Of a stretch of DNA of 64,000 nucleotides, positions 54,481 through 62,839 are shown piece after piece (position 1 is the stretch's first letter; the number at the start of each line of letters is the position of its first letter). The DNA comes from UBA5614 sp963667535 (GTDB lineage Bacteria; Cloacimonadota; Cloacimonadia; Cloacimonadales; Cloacimonadaceae). Location of the stretch: contig CAXXDU010000002.1 in the NCBI GenBank assembly GCA_963667535.2, forward strand, positions 2,232,001 to 2,296,000, in the 5' to 3' direction. The notes under the pieces were generated by a model, which ran no database searches, was not told the origin of the DNA, and worked only from the letters and a program-made list of their open reading frames with translations. Both the position numbers and the translations under genes were made by a program.

Positions 54481-55365
54481 TTATGGTAATCTGTCTTTGA
54501 TCATTTGAACAAATTCTATAAGTATTTCGTTGTTATCAAATACTTTCACTGCTCTATACGAATCATCAAGTAACTTTTCGACCTGCTTTCTGGCTTTGTC
54601 AAATCCCAATAGACCTGCGTAACCGGATTTTGATGTAGAAACAAATTCCGAATCAAAATCAAAATCCGATGTATCGCCATAATCTTCTATTATATCTTCT
54701 ATCATTTGATATGCCAAACCAAGATTCAGAGCATAACTATTCAGTACTTGTCTGGTATTATCATCTGCATTTGCCATCACACAGGCAATCTCAGAAGATG
54801 CCTGCAGCAAAGAGCAGACCTTTTTCATGTCTATATATCTGAGTGTATTAATCTTCATTACTTTTCTTCGATTAACCAGGTGAACGACTTGCCCGCCTAT
54901 CATTCCATAGCTATTTGAAGCTTTGGATAATATTCTGATGCTCTGATTTGCTTTCAAATGGTCCGGTATTTCTGCCATCAATTCAAAAGCCAAAGTAAAG
55001 AGTGCATCTCCTGCCAGAATCGCTATCGCGTTACCATACTTATCATGTAAAGGTCCTTTCCCGCGACGTTCCTTTCTGTTCATCAGGCTTGGCAAATCAT
55101 CATGCACAATAGAAGCACTATGCATCAATTCAATAGCACAAGCTGCATTCAGTATCGGGTCGAGTTTAGGCTTTTTTTGTACACCTTTTAGCATTTCGTA
55201 AATCGCTAAGACTAAAAGGGGTCTCCATCTTTTACCACCTGAAAAGACTGCATAGTTCATCGCTTCATACAACTCGGCAACATATTTGTCCTGATTGGTC
55301 AAAAACTCTTTGAGTTTATCTTCAATCAATTTTAAACGTGTTTCAAAGTAATGTTGAATTAGCAA
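54481..55365 (-). CDS. Divergent polyprenyl synthetase homologue
   Basis: The 294-residue protein is of the isoprenyl diphosphate synthase fold (FSGGKRWRPLLVLA, IELMHSASIVHDD, GNAIAILAGDALFTLAFE). Both metal motifs are altered: the first reads DDLPSLM (89-95), where the usual third Asp is Met95, and the second reads EDIIED (223-228) rather than DDxxD. GGQV-D-L and the KT pair are also changed. A GPP- or FPP-synthase with odd specificity, or a non-catalytic partner, are both possible. The start is TTG at 55365 with a GGGAGG site; it leads the operon. Confidence 0.7.
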   Translation of the reverse strand: MLIQHYFETRLKLIEDKLKEFLTNQDKYVAELYEAMNYAVFSGGKRWRPLLVLAIYEMLKGVQKKPKLDPILNAACAIELMHSASIVHDDLPSLMNRKERRGKGPLHDKYGNAIAILAGDALFTLAFELMAEIPDHLKANQSIRILSKASNSYGMIGGQVVHLVNRRKVMKINTLRYIDMKKVCSLLQASSEIACVMANADDNTRQVLNSYALNLGLAYQMIEDIIEDYGDTSDFDFDSEFVSTSKSGYAGLLGFDKARKQVEKLLDDSYRAVKVFDNNEILIEFVQMIKDRLP

Positions 55366-55401
55366 TTATCCTCCCTTCAAATAGGGTTTGATTATTTAAA
55401 T

Positions 55402-55430
55402 ATAATCTGACAAATATACGTTTGTGTCAA
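55402..55430 (-). promoter_or_regulatory. Putative promoter of the seven-gene envelope operon
   Basis: TTGACA (55430-55425 on the minus strand), 17 bases, GATTAT (55407-55402). The transcript would start near 55395, 30 bases before the TTG start of the prenyl synthetase homologue, and could cover all seven minus-strand genes to 48952. Confidence 0.6.
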
Positions 55431-55455
55431 GATATTTGTCATAACTACTTCCAAA

Positions 55456-58068
55456 TCAGACTTCATTATCGTCTTCGCTATCATCTTCATTTAATTCTTC
55501 ATCAATCATATCATCATCAAGGACATCTGTATCTGAAGCATTTTCATCAATTTCCAATGTCGTTACATCATCTTCCCAGGTCGAGGCTTTTTCTGCAATC
55601 AAAGCTAGTTTTTCAGCTTCTTTGTCTATAGTCTCATCATCAGGCTCAGGAAGTATTCGGGTAATGTCATTAACTTTATCTTTATCATTGAGGTTAATCA
55701 ATCTGACACCCTGTGTATTGCGGCTGATAGTTTTGATATTTTCTACTTTCTGCCTGATAACCATGCCATCTTTTGTGACGATAACAAGATCATCAGGATC
55801 TTCTACCTTCATCAATGAGGCAAGATAACCATTACGCATAGTAGTCTTTAGTGTTATAACACCTTTGCTTCCTCTGCGTGTTACTGTATAAGCTGCCACA
55901 TCCGTTCTTTTGCCATATCCATTTTCGCTTATGGCAAGAATTGTACCTTCATCATTATGTACAACAGTCATAGAAATGACATAATCAGTATCTCTGAGCC
56001 GGATTCCTCTGACACCCTGCGTGTGTCTGCCCATTTCCCTGGCATCTTTTTCACTGAATCTGTTACAGAATCCGTTATGAGTAGCAAGGATAATATCATC
56101 GTCGGGTTCAATAATTCTGGCATCAATCAATTCGTCATTATCAAGCAGCTTGATAGCCCAGATGCCCATGGCTCTTGGTTTACTAAATGCCCTCAAAGCG
56201 GACTTTTTAATTAAACCGTTGCGAGTACACATAACCAGATAATTGGGTTCCAGGAATGAACTTACTGTAACGAATGCCTTGATTTTTTCATTCTCTATAA
56301 ACTGCACGAGGTTAACAATAGCTTTTCCTCTTGCCTGCCTGCTGGCTTCTGGAATCTCATAAACTTTAATCCAGTGGCAACGACCGAGATTAGTGAAAAA
56401 CAGAATATAGGAATGATTGGTTGTTACAAAAATATACTGAATAAAATCATCCTCTTTCAAATTTGTGCCGGATAGACCTTTACCGCCTCTTCCCTGTACT
56501 TTATACGCATCAACCGGCATTCTTTTAATATAACCATCATGCGTAATAGTAACTATCATGGAATCATTGGGAATCAAATCTTCCATAGAAAAACTGCCTG
56601 TAGCGGAAGTTATGGTTGTGCGTCTTGCATCACCAAATCTCTCTTTGATATCAATTGTTTCCTGTTTCACAATATCCATTCTCAGTTCACGTTTTGCTAC
56701 AATTTCTTTTAATCTTTGGATTGTGAGCAGTAACTCATTATACTCAGAAATAATCTTATCTCTTTCAAGTCCGGTCAGTCTTTGTAAACGCATTTCCAAA
56801 ATTGCTTTAGCCTGAATTTCGGACAAACCGAATTTGGCTTGAAGCTGTTCACTGGCTTCTGGTGGTGTCTGAGATGCCCGGATTGTAGCAATTACTTCGT
56901 CCAGATTATCCAGCGCTATTCGCAAGCCTTCCAGAATGTGCAGTCTGTCTTCTGCGTTTTTAAGTTCAAATAATGTTCTTCTCAAGATTACATCGTGTCT
57001 GAATTCGATGAAGTTCATCAGCATATCTTTCATGCAGACTACTTTTGGTTCCCCATTAATCAGACAAAGGTTGATTACACCAAATGTGCTTCTAAGCTGT
57101 GTATAAAGGTACAATTGATTCAATATCTTATCTGCAGCTGCGTTACGCTTGATTACAACAACCAACCGCATTCCATCCCTGCCGGATTCATCTCTGATAT
57201 CGCTTATGCCCTCAATTTTCTTTTCTTTGACAAGCTCTACCATTCGTTCAATCAATAGATTCTTGGCTAACTGATATGGAATCTCGCTTATTATGATTTG
57301 TTCCTGGTCATTCTCATTTGTGACAATCTCTGCTTTACCCTGTACAGTCAGATGTCCTCTACCTGTTTCAAAATACTTTTCTATGCCTTCTTTTCCACGA
57401 ATCGTGCCACCTGTGGGAAAGTCGGGTCCCTGTATAAATTGAAGCATATCGGTAGAAGTCAGTTCAGGATTGTCGATTAACGCAACAACACCATCACATA
57501 TTTCACCTATATTATGAGGAGGCATATTAGTAGCCATGCCAACCGCAATACCGGAAGAACCATTTATCAGCAGATTAGGCAGGCGACTTGGAAATACTAC
57601 AGGTTCCCTGCGGGTGTCATCATAGTTTTGTTTATAATTTACTGTATCCTTATCAAGCTCGTCAAGCATTTCAACCGTTGTTTTTTGCAGCCTTGCTTCT
57701 GTATAACGCATTGCGGCGGGTGGGTCTCCATCAATGGAACCAAAGTTTCCCTGACCATCTATCAGGGGATAACGCATAATCCAGGGTTGGGCTAATCTGA
57801 CTAAAGTGGGGTAAACAACCTGTTCACCATGCGGATGATAGTTACCAGACGTATCACCGGCAATCTTTGCGCACTTTCTAAAATGCCCGCCGGGAGTAAG
57901 ATTAAGCTCATACATTGCGAATAGTATTCTGCGTTGCGAAGGTTTCAAACCGTCTCTGATATCAGGCAAGGCACGTGATACTATCACGCTCATGGAATAA
58001 TCAAGATAAGCTTGTTTTAACTGATCTTCGATTTGTACGTGTATAATTCTATCTTTAATTTCAGTCAT
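55456..58068 (-). CDS. gyrA: DNA gyrase subunit A
   Basis: The 870-residue subunit has the winged-helix/tower core with the active-site AAMRYTEARL and the SYLDYSMSVIVSRALPDIRDGLKPSQRR-type start (first 20 residues of that opening). The GyrA box QGRGGKG marks it as gyrase rather than topoisomerase IV, followed by six beta-pinwheel repeats. The C-terminal ~60 residues are very acidic. It follows gyrB by 14 bases, with a GGGAGAA ribosome-binding site. Confidence 0.96.
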   Translation of the reverse strand: MTEIKDRIIHVQIEDQLKQAYLDYSMSVIVSRALPDIRDGLKPSQRRILFAMYELNLTPGGHFRKCAKIAGDTSGNYHPHGEQVVYPTLVRLAQPWIMRYPLIDGQGNFGSIDGDPPAAMRYTEARLQKTTVEMLDELDKDTVNYKQNYDDTRREPVVFPSRLPNLLINGSSGIAVGMATNMPPHNIGEICDGVVALIDNPELTSTDMLQFIQGPDFPTGGTIRGKEGIEKYFETGRGHLTVQGKAEIVTNENDQEQIIISEIPYQLAKNLLIERMVELVKEKKIEGISDIRDESGRDGMRLVVVIKRNAAADKILNQLYLYTQLRSTFGVINLCLINGEPKVVCMKDMLMNFIEFRHDVILRRTLFELKNAEDRLHILEGLRIALDNLDEVIATIRASQTPPEASEQLQAKFGLSEIQAKAILEMRLQRLTGLERDKIISEYNELLLTIQRLKEIVAKRELRMDIVKQETIDIKERFGDARRTTITSATGSFSMEDLIPNDSMIVTITHDGYIKRMPVDAYKVQGRGGKGLSGTNLKEDDFIQYIFVTTNHSYILFFTNLGRCHWIKVYEIPEASRQARGKAIVNLVQFIENEKIKAFVTVSSFLEPNYLVMCTRNGLIKKSALRAFSKPRAMGIWAIKLLDNDELIDARIIEPDDDIILATHNGFCNRFSEKDAREMGRHTQGVRGIRLRDTDYVISMTVVHNDEGTILAISENGYGKRTDVAAYTVTRRGSKGVITLKTTMRNGYLASLMKVEDPDDLVIVTKDGMVIRQKVENIKTISRNTQGVRLINLNDKDKVNDITRILPEPDDETIDKEAEKLALIAEKASTWEDDVTTLEIDENASDTDVLDDDMIDEELNEDDSEDDNEV

Positions 58069-58082
58069 TTGTCATTCTCCCG

Positions 58083-59981
58083 TTATATATCCAGATTCTG
58101 AACATATTTAGCATTTGCTTGAATATATTCTCTGCGAGGTTCAACCTCATCACCCATTAATTTGGTAAACATCATATCAGCTTCGATAGCATCATCCATT
58201 TTGACCGAAAACATAGTCCTGTTTGCCGGGTCCATTGTTGTTTCCCACAGTTGCTCAGGATTCATTTCACCCAAGCCTTTGTATCTCTGAGTGATTACAC
58301 CTTTTGTACCTAATTCTTCAATAGCTTTATCTCTTTCTTCTTCTGTAAAAACGTATGTTTTTTGTTTACCTTTTCTTACCAGAAAGAGGGGTGGTCTGGC
58401 AATATACAGATGCCCTTCTTCAATCAGAGGTCTCATATATCTCAGAAAGAAAGTCATCAATAAACAGGCGATATGAGAACCGTCCACGTCAGCGTCTGCC
58501 ATTATAATAATTTTGTTATAACGAATCTTAGTGACATCAAATTCTTCTCTGATACCGGCTCCGATTGCCAGAATGACCGGGGAGATTTTATCATTGTTTA
58601 AAACCTTGTCTATTCTCGCTTTTTCTGTATTAAGCATTTTACCCCATAAAGGTAGAATTGCCTGAATTGATCTGTCTCTGCCCTGTTTTGCGCTACCACC
58701 TGCTGAATCTCCCTCAACCAGGAATAGCTCAGTTTTTGTAGGATCAGTTAACGTACAGTCAGCCAGCTTACCAGGCAGTGAACCACTATCCAATACAGAT
58801 TTACGTCTGGTTAATTCTCTGGCTTTACGAGCTGCATCTCTGGCTCGAGCAGCCATAACACTTTTCATGCAAATATTCTTAGCTTCTGAAGGATGCTCTT
58901 CAAAATATATCATCAGCTTTTCATATACTATGGAATTGATAATACCTTCAACGTCAGAATTCTGCAGCTTGGTCTTGGTCTGACCTTCAAACTGAGGATT
59001 GGAAAGCTTTACACTGATAACAGCCGTCAAACCTTCACGAATATCCTCACCTGAGGGTGAAACTTTTTCATTTTTAAGCATGTCGCCGTTCTTTATATAT
59101 GTATTAACTACCCGCGTCAAACCGGATTTGAATCCGCTAAGATGAGTTCCGCCTTCAATCGTGTTAATATTATTGGCAAAGCTGAAGATGTTTTCCTGAT
59201 AGCCTTCATTATATTGTATAGCTACTTCAAAGTTCAAATCTTCTTTTTCGCCGAAAATATGGAGAGGCTTGGGGGTTATGGGTTTTTTATTTTGATTGAG
59301 GTATTCCACAAAAGAAACAATACCACCATCATATTTAAAGTCATGAACTCTGTCTGTTCGTGCATCTGTAAGTACAATTCTTACACCGCAATTTAGGAAA
59401 GCAAGCTCTCTGAGGCGCGTAGTTAAATAGTCAAAACTAAATTCCACAGTCTCAAATATTTCCGTATCCGGCTTGAAAGTAACTGTTGTACCTGAGTCTT
59501 TGGATTCTCCGATTATCTTCAATTCTGTTACAGGGATACCCTTCTCATACCGTTGAAAGTAAATCTTCCCGTTTTTATGAATCTTTACTTCTAAAAACTC
59601 TGATAAAGCATTAACCACTGAAACACCAACACCGTGAAGTCCACCGGATACCTTATAAGTCTTATCGTCAAATTTACCACCGGCATGCAATACTGTCATT
59701 ACTACCTGAACAGCCGGCAAATTCATTTCTTTCTGAATGTCAACCGGTATGCCGCGACCATTATCAATAACTTCAACGCATCCGTTTTCCAGAATTGTGA
59801 CTTTAATCAAATCACAATATCCGCCTAAAGCTTCATCAATGGAATTATCCACCACTTCATACACTAAGTGATGAAGACCACGTTCACTCGTACCTCCAAT
59901 ATACATCGAAGGTCTTTTCCGAACAGCTTCCAGTCCTTTAAGGACTTTGATATTACTTGCAGTGTAATTCGTATCTTGCAT
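58083..59981 (-). CDS. gyrB: DNA gyrase subunit B
   Basis: The 632-residue subunit has the GHKL ATPase (VRKRPSMYIGGT, VVDNSIDEALGG, DNGRGIPV, GGLHGVG), transducer (QTKTKL) and TOPRIM domain (EGDSAGGSAKQGRDR, DADVDGSHI), ending with YKGLGEMNPEQLWETTMDP. Length is the normal short form. An AGGAG site precedes the ATG. It is transcribed with gyrA from a promoter near 60145-60173. Confidence 0.97.
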   Translation of the reverse strand: MQDTNYTASNIKVLKGLEAVRKRPSMYIGGTSERGLHHLVYEVVDNSIDEALGGYCDLIKVTILENGCVEVIDNGRGIPVDIQKEMNLPAVQVVMTVLHAGGKFDDKTYKVSGGLHGVGVSVVNALSEFLEVKIHKNGKIYFQRYEKGIPVTELKIIGESKDSGTTVTFKPDTEIFETVEFSFDYLTTRLRELAFLNCGVRIVLTDARTDRVHDFKYDGGIVSFVEYLNQNKKPITPKPLHIFGEKEDLNFEVAIQYNEGYQENIFSFANNINTIEGGTHLSGFKSGLTRVVNTYIKNGDMLKNEKVSPSGEDIREGLTAVISVKLSNPQFEGQTKTKLQNSDVEGIINSIVYEKLMIYFEEHPSEAKNICMKSVMAARARDAARKARELTRRKSVLDSGSLPGKLADCTLTDPTKTELFLVEGDSAGGSAKQGRDRSIQAILPLWGKMLNTEKARIDKVLNNDKISPVILAIGAGIREEFDVTKIRYNKIIIMADADVDGSHIACLLMTFFLRYMRPLIEEGHLYIARPPLFLVRKGKQKTYVFTEEERDKAIEELGTKGVITQRYKGLGEMNPEQLWETTMDPANRTMFSVKMDDAIEADMMFTKLMGDEVEPRREYIQANAKYVQNLDI

Positions 59982-60410
59982 AATCTATACTCCTATTTAA
60001 TAACTTCAATAATGCGCCAAAAATCGTTTTTAGGACATTTTGCATAAAACTGGCACTCATACACTCATAAGCATTCGTTTTAGCAACTATGCCGCAATTT
60101 GCGATATAATAACGATTTGCAGCATTTCACATCTATTTATATGCAGGATAATTTATTACCAATATCCTGTCAAGTTTTTAATTAACTATCTTTGCTGTCA
60201 TAACATATTGTTTAGTAGAGGGTTAGGACACCATTAAAAATCATAATATGAGAATGCCTGTCTTTGGCTGAGAAATAAATTTGCCTGCCTTATAAATAAT
60301 CAGACTCTCCAATCATTCTTTTCCCTTCGTTCACCCCTCTTATCATTTATCCAATGTGTTCATTCTTCTTTCATTCTTATTTATCTTGCTTTCAGTGCAC
60401 ATAGCTTGTC
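59982..60410. other. Upstream region of gyrB
   Basis: Contains the gyrB promoter (listed) and the ~155-base 5' leader. The leader has no hairpin I would call a riboswitch. A TTATCCAAT (about 60349) is a weak DnaA-box-like match. No gene is supported. Confidence 0.5.
60145..60173 (-). promoter_or_regulatory. Putative promoter of gyrB-gyrA
   Basis: TTGACA (60173-60168 on the minus strand), 17 bases, TATCCT (60150-60145). The transcript would start near 60138, leaving a leader of about 155 bases before gyrB. Confidence 0.6.
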
Positions 60411-60512
60411 CTTAAGACACCTATATGATACCCATATGACACCCAAATGACTCCCCTATGAACATGGGGGAATCATAGGGGAGTCACGGCGGAGTCACGG
60501 GGGTGTCTTAAG
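60411..60512. repeat. 11-nt-period hairpin array, copy 5 (longest and most regular)
   Basis: Perfect 11-bp outer arms CTTAAGACACC (60411-60421) and GGTGTCTTAAG (60502-60512), and perfect 14-bp inner arms TGACTCCCCTATGA (60448-60461) and TCATAGGGGAGTCA (60473-60486). The left side is the tandem ATATGATACCC, ATATGACACCC, AAATGACTCCC (60423-60455); the right side repeats GGGGAGTCACG, GCGGAGTCACG, GGGGTGTCTTA (60478-60510). Confidence 0.85.
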
Positions 60513-60729
60513 CGCACTTTAACATCATTAAAAGAAAGATAAACAATAGAGATAAGAGGTATTAATAGTATGACATAGCAAAGAAAAGTTATTGAATTGG
60601 CTAATCATCAATCATGAAATCATTCGGCTAATGGGCTATTGTTAACATCACAATTAATATTATAACTTTCTTCTTGACATTATATTGATTATATTAATAC
60701 TGACCTTAATATTATTAAGCGAGGCGATC
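60513..60729. other. Upstream region of the DUF2089 operon
   Basis: No gene is seen. A TTGACA (60674-60679) followed after 15 bases by TAATAC is a possible but poorly spaced promoter for the DUF2089/DUF4097 pair. Confidence 0.4.
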
Positions 60730-61089
60730 ATGAAACTGACAACTTGTCCATATTGCAAAGGAAAACTTAGAATAAAAGAGTATCAATGCAGCAATTGTAA
60801 CTTGTCATTGCGTGGGGATTTTGAAGAAAGCTATTTTACCAATCTTTCATCAGAACAATTAGATTTTATCCGCATGTTCGTAATTGTGCAAGGCAACATT
60901 AAAGAAATGGAAAAGCGCCTGAATATTTCATATCCAACTGTCAAAAACAGGTTGTCCGAGATTATCCGGGCATTTGGTCATACAACTAAAACAGAAGAAG
61001 ATTTTACAGATGTATTTCACGACCTTGAGGAAGGTTTCGTAACGGTCGAGCAGGCACTCGCTATGATTGAAGCAAGGAGGAAAAAATAA
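60730..61089 (+). CDS. DUF2089 family regulator
   Basis: The start at 60730 follows GCGAGG; the longer frame from 60685 is rejected. The 119-residue protein has an N-terminal zinc ribbon (CPYCKGKL...CSNCNL), a helix-turn-helix-like section (LDFIRMFVIVQGNIKEMEKRLNISYPTVKNRL: first residues at about 43) and a C-terminal SHOCT-like helix VEQALAMIEARRK. It resembles DUF2089 proteins, putative transcription regulators often paired with DUF4097 proteins, as here; the stop overlaps the next start by one base. Confidence 0.8.
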   Translation: MKLTTCPYCKGKLRIKEYQCSNCNLSLRGDFEESYFTNLSSEQLDFIRMFVIVQGNIKEMEKRLNISYPTVKNRLSEIIRAFGHTTKTEEDFTDVFHDLEEGFVTVEQALAMIEARRKK

Positions 61090-62519
61090 TGAAATCAATA
61101 ACAATCAAGCAAGACATCACAATCCCTGGGATGAAGAAAGTAGACATCTCAAATGAACTGATGGGTACAAATCTGGTGCAGAGCCCTGATGACACTATCC
61201 ACATAACAGCAGACTTGTATTTAAGCACTTCTGCCAATACTGATGAAATCAATGCAGAGAGCTTTATTGATGTTACTACTGATGAGGTAAAAGGAACTGT
61301 TAGTATTGATATTCAGGAAATCGAAATGGAAGATGATGAAGTGGATATTTCACATCGCAGTATATTAACCATCGCAATTCCTGTTCAAGTCCAAATTTCT
61401 GCTGAAACCGATAATCATTTCATCATAGCTGCAGACATGAGCAATGATTTTGATTTATCCAGTGAGAATGGTTCTCTCAATTTACGGGATTGCACCGGAA
61501 CATTTCAACTAAAGAATGAGAATGGCTCTATAAAACTGATTAACATTCAGGGTAATATCACAGCAGAGCAGGAAAACGGTTCAATTTCATCAGATAATGC
61601 AACCGGTGATACATTACAGATAAGCTGTGAAAATGGTTCTGTCAAGATGCGTGATACACTATATGTCAGAGCTGAAATCAGGAATGAAAACGGAAACGTA
61701 TTCTTTGAATCTCTTCCCATGAATGCGGGAAACATCGAAATAGCCAATGAGAATGGTAACATTAATCTGTCTTTAGCTCCCACTCAGGGTTTTAAACTGG
61801 AAGCTAAATCAGAAATGGGACAAATCACAAATAATTTCCTTGGTGCAGTGCAATATGCCATGGGAGATTACGAGTTTGCTATTGGAGATGAAAGCATTAA
61901 TATCGAATTATCCAGTGAGAACGGAGCAATTAAAATTACTTCCAGCGATATGATGGGTGGTGACTATCTTAAGAGTAAGTTTGAACGTATCAAAGAATTA
62001 CTGAAAGACAACAGTGAAAACGGAATTCAGGAATCAAAGAAACTCATAAGTCAATTGATAGCTTCTCTTACGAAGATGATGGACAATGTTAATGAAGAAG
62101 CAGCCAAAGAAAAAATCAAGCAAGCTTTGGAATATCTAAATTCCTGGAAGGAAAAGATTAATGACCCTGAAATCAGGACAAAAGTTAAAGATTCCATAGA
62201 CTTGGCATCTCAGGAAATCAATGGTGTACTACAGGATGCGATGAAAGCTGCCCATGAAGCGTTTAAAGTGGCTCAGGAAAAATTCCATAGTGAATTTAAA
62301 CCTGAATTTGATAAGCATTTTGCCAAAGGTAAAGAGTTCATGAAGCAATTTAAAGGTTTCCATATGCCGCCAATGGCGCCGATGCCTCCATTTAACAGGT
62401 CGGATAATAGTGAAAAGGAAGCTATGCAGGATAAAGCCCGGATGAAGATATTGGAAATGCTGGAAGCAGGGAAAATAACTTCTGACGAAGCTGAAAAACT
62501 ATTAAAAGCTATACACTAA
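61089..62519 (+). CDS. DUF4097-type beta-strand repeat protein with SHOCT-like end
   Basis: The 476-residue protein has an N-terminal adhesin-like DUF4097 beta-helix (about 90-295) in which ENGS/ENGN turns recur (SENGSLNL, NENGSIKL, QENGSISS, CENGSVKM, NENGNVFF, NENGNINL, SENGAIKI). A helical linker with a coiled-coil look (about 295-420) follows, then MPPMAPMPPF and a closing helix MLEAGKITSDEAEKLLKAI like the end of SHOCT proteins. No signal peptide is present, so it is cytosolic. It is coupled to the DUF2089 gene. Confidence 0.78.
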   Translation: MKSITIKQDITIPGMKKVDISNELMGTNLVQSPDDTIHITADLYLSTSANTDEINAESFIDVTTDEVKGTVSIDIQEIEMEDDEVDISHRSILTIAIPVQVQISAETDNHFIIAADMSNDFDLSSENGSLNLRDCTGTFQLKNENGSIKLINIQGNITAEQENGSISSDNATGDTLQISCENGSVKMRDTLYVRAEIRNENGNVFFESLPMNAGNIEIANENGNINLSLAPTQGFKLEAKSEMGQITNNFLGAVQYAMGDYEFAIGDESINIELSSENGAIKITSSDMMGGDYLKSKFERIKELLKDNSENGIQESKKLISQLIASLTKMMDNVNEEAAKEKIKQALEYLNSWKEKINDPEIRTKVKDSIDLASQEINGVLQDAMKAAHEAFKVAQEKFHSEFKPEFDKHFAKGKEFMKQFKGFHMPPMAPMPPFNRSDNSEKEAMQDKARMKILEMLEAGKITSDEAEKLLKAIH

Positions 62520-62540
62520 AATATTAAGTGTACCTCCAGT

Positions 62541-62577
62541 AAAGACAGCCGATGTTATTGGCTGTCTTTCTTTTTTT
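62541..62577 (+). terminator. Rho-independent terminator
   Basis: A perfect 10-bp stem AAAGACAGCC / GGCTGTCTTT (62541-62550 and 62560-62569) with a 9-base loop is followed by a T-run. It closes the DUF2089/DUF4097 operon. Confidence 0.88.
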
Positions 62578-62729
62578 ACTTAGGTTATGTGCCCTCACAT
62601 GACTAAACGATTATTTAATATGGTGTAGGATTGTAACGATTCACAACTTCCTGGTCACCTGAGGCAGGTAACCTACGATTTTTGCTCTTGACAGACAACG
62701 TGACTACCAGATTTGGTTTTGTCAAAGGT

Positions 62730-62808
62730 CGGGATGTAGCGCAGTCCGGTTTAGCGCGTTCGGTTCGGGACCGAAAGGTCGCTGGTTCGAATCCAGTCAT
62801 CCCGACCA
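62730..62808 (+). tRNA. tRNA-Pro (anticodon CGG), CCA encoded
   Basis: The acceptor CGGGATG (62730-62736) pairs with CATCCCG (62798-62804), followed by A and an encoded CCA (62806-62808). The anticodon arm TTCGG-TTCGGGA-CCGAA places CGG at 34-36. The D arm (GCGC...GCGC) and T arm (CTGGTTCGAATCCAG) are complete. It reads CCG proline codons. Confidence 0.96.
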
Positions 62809-62839
62809 TCATTTTTATCAAATCTCGAAGATGGGAACT

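Noticed and set aside
57514..57795. 93-residue plus-strand frame inside gyrA
   Set aside because: A shadow of the gyrA reading frame; gyrA is intact and highly conserved.
60340..60360. DnaA-box-like TTATCCAAT upstream of gyrB
   Set aside because: A single imperfect match; no cluster of boxes or AT-rich unwinding element, so an origin is not called.
21557..60512. 11-nt arrays considered as coding or as CRISPR/VNTR
   Set aside because: The unit is too short for a CRISPR repeat, unit length is not a multiple of three, stop codons interrupt all frames, and each array folds on itself rather than running in one direction.
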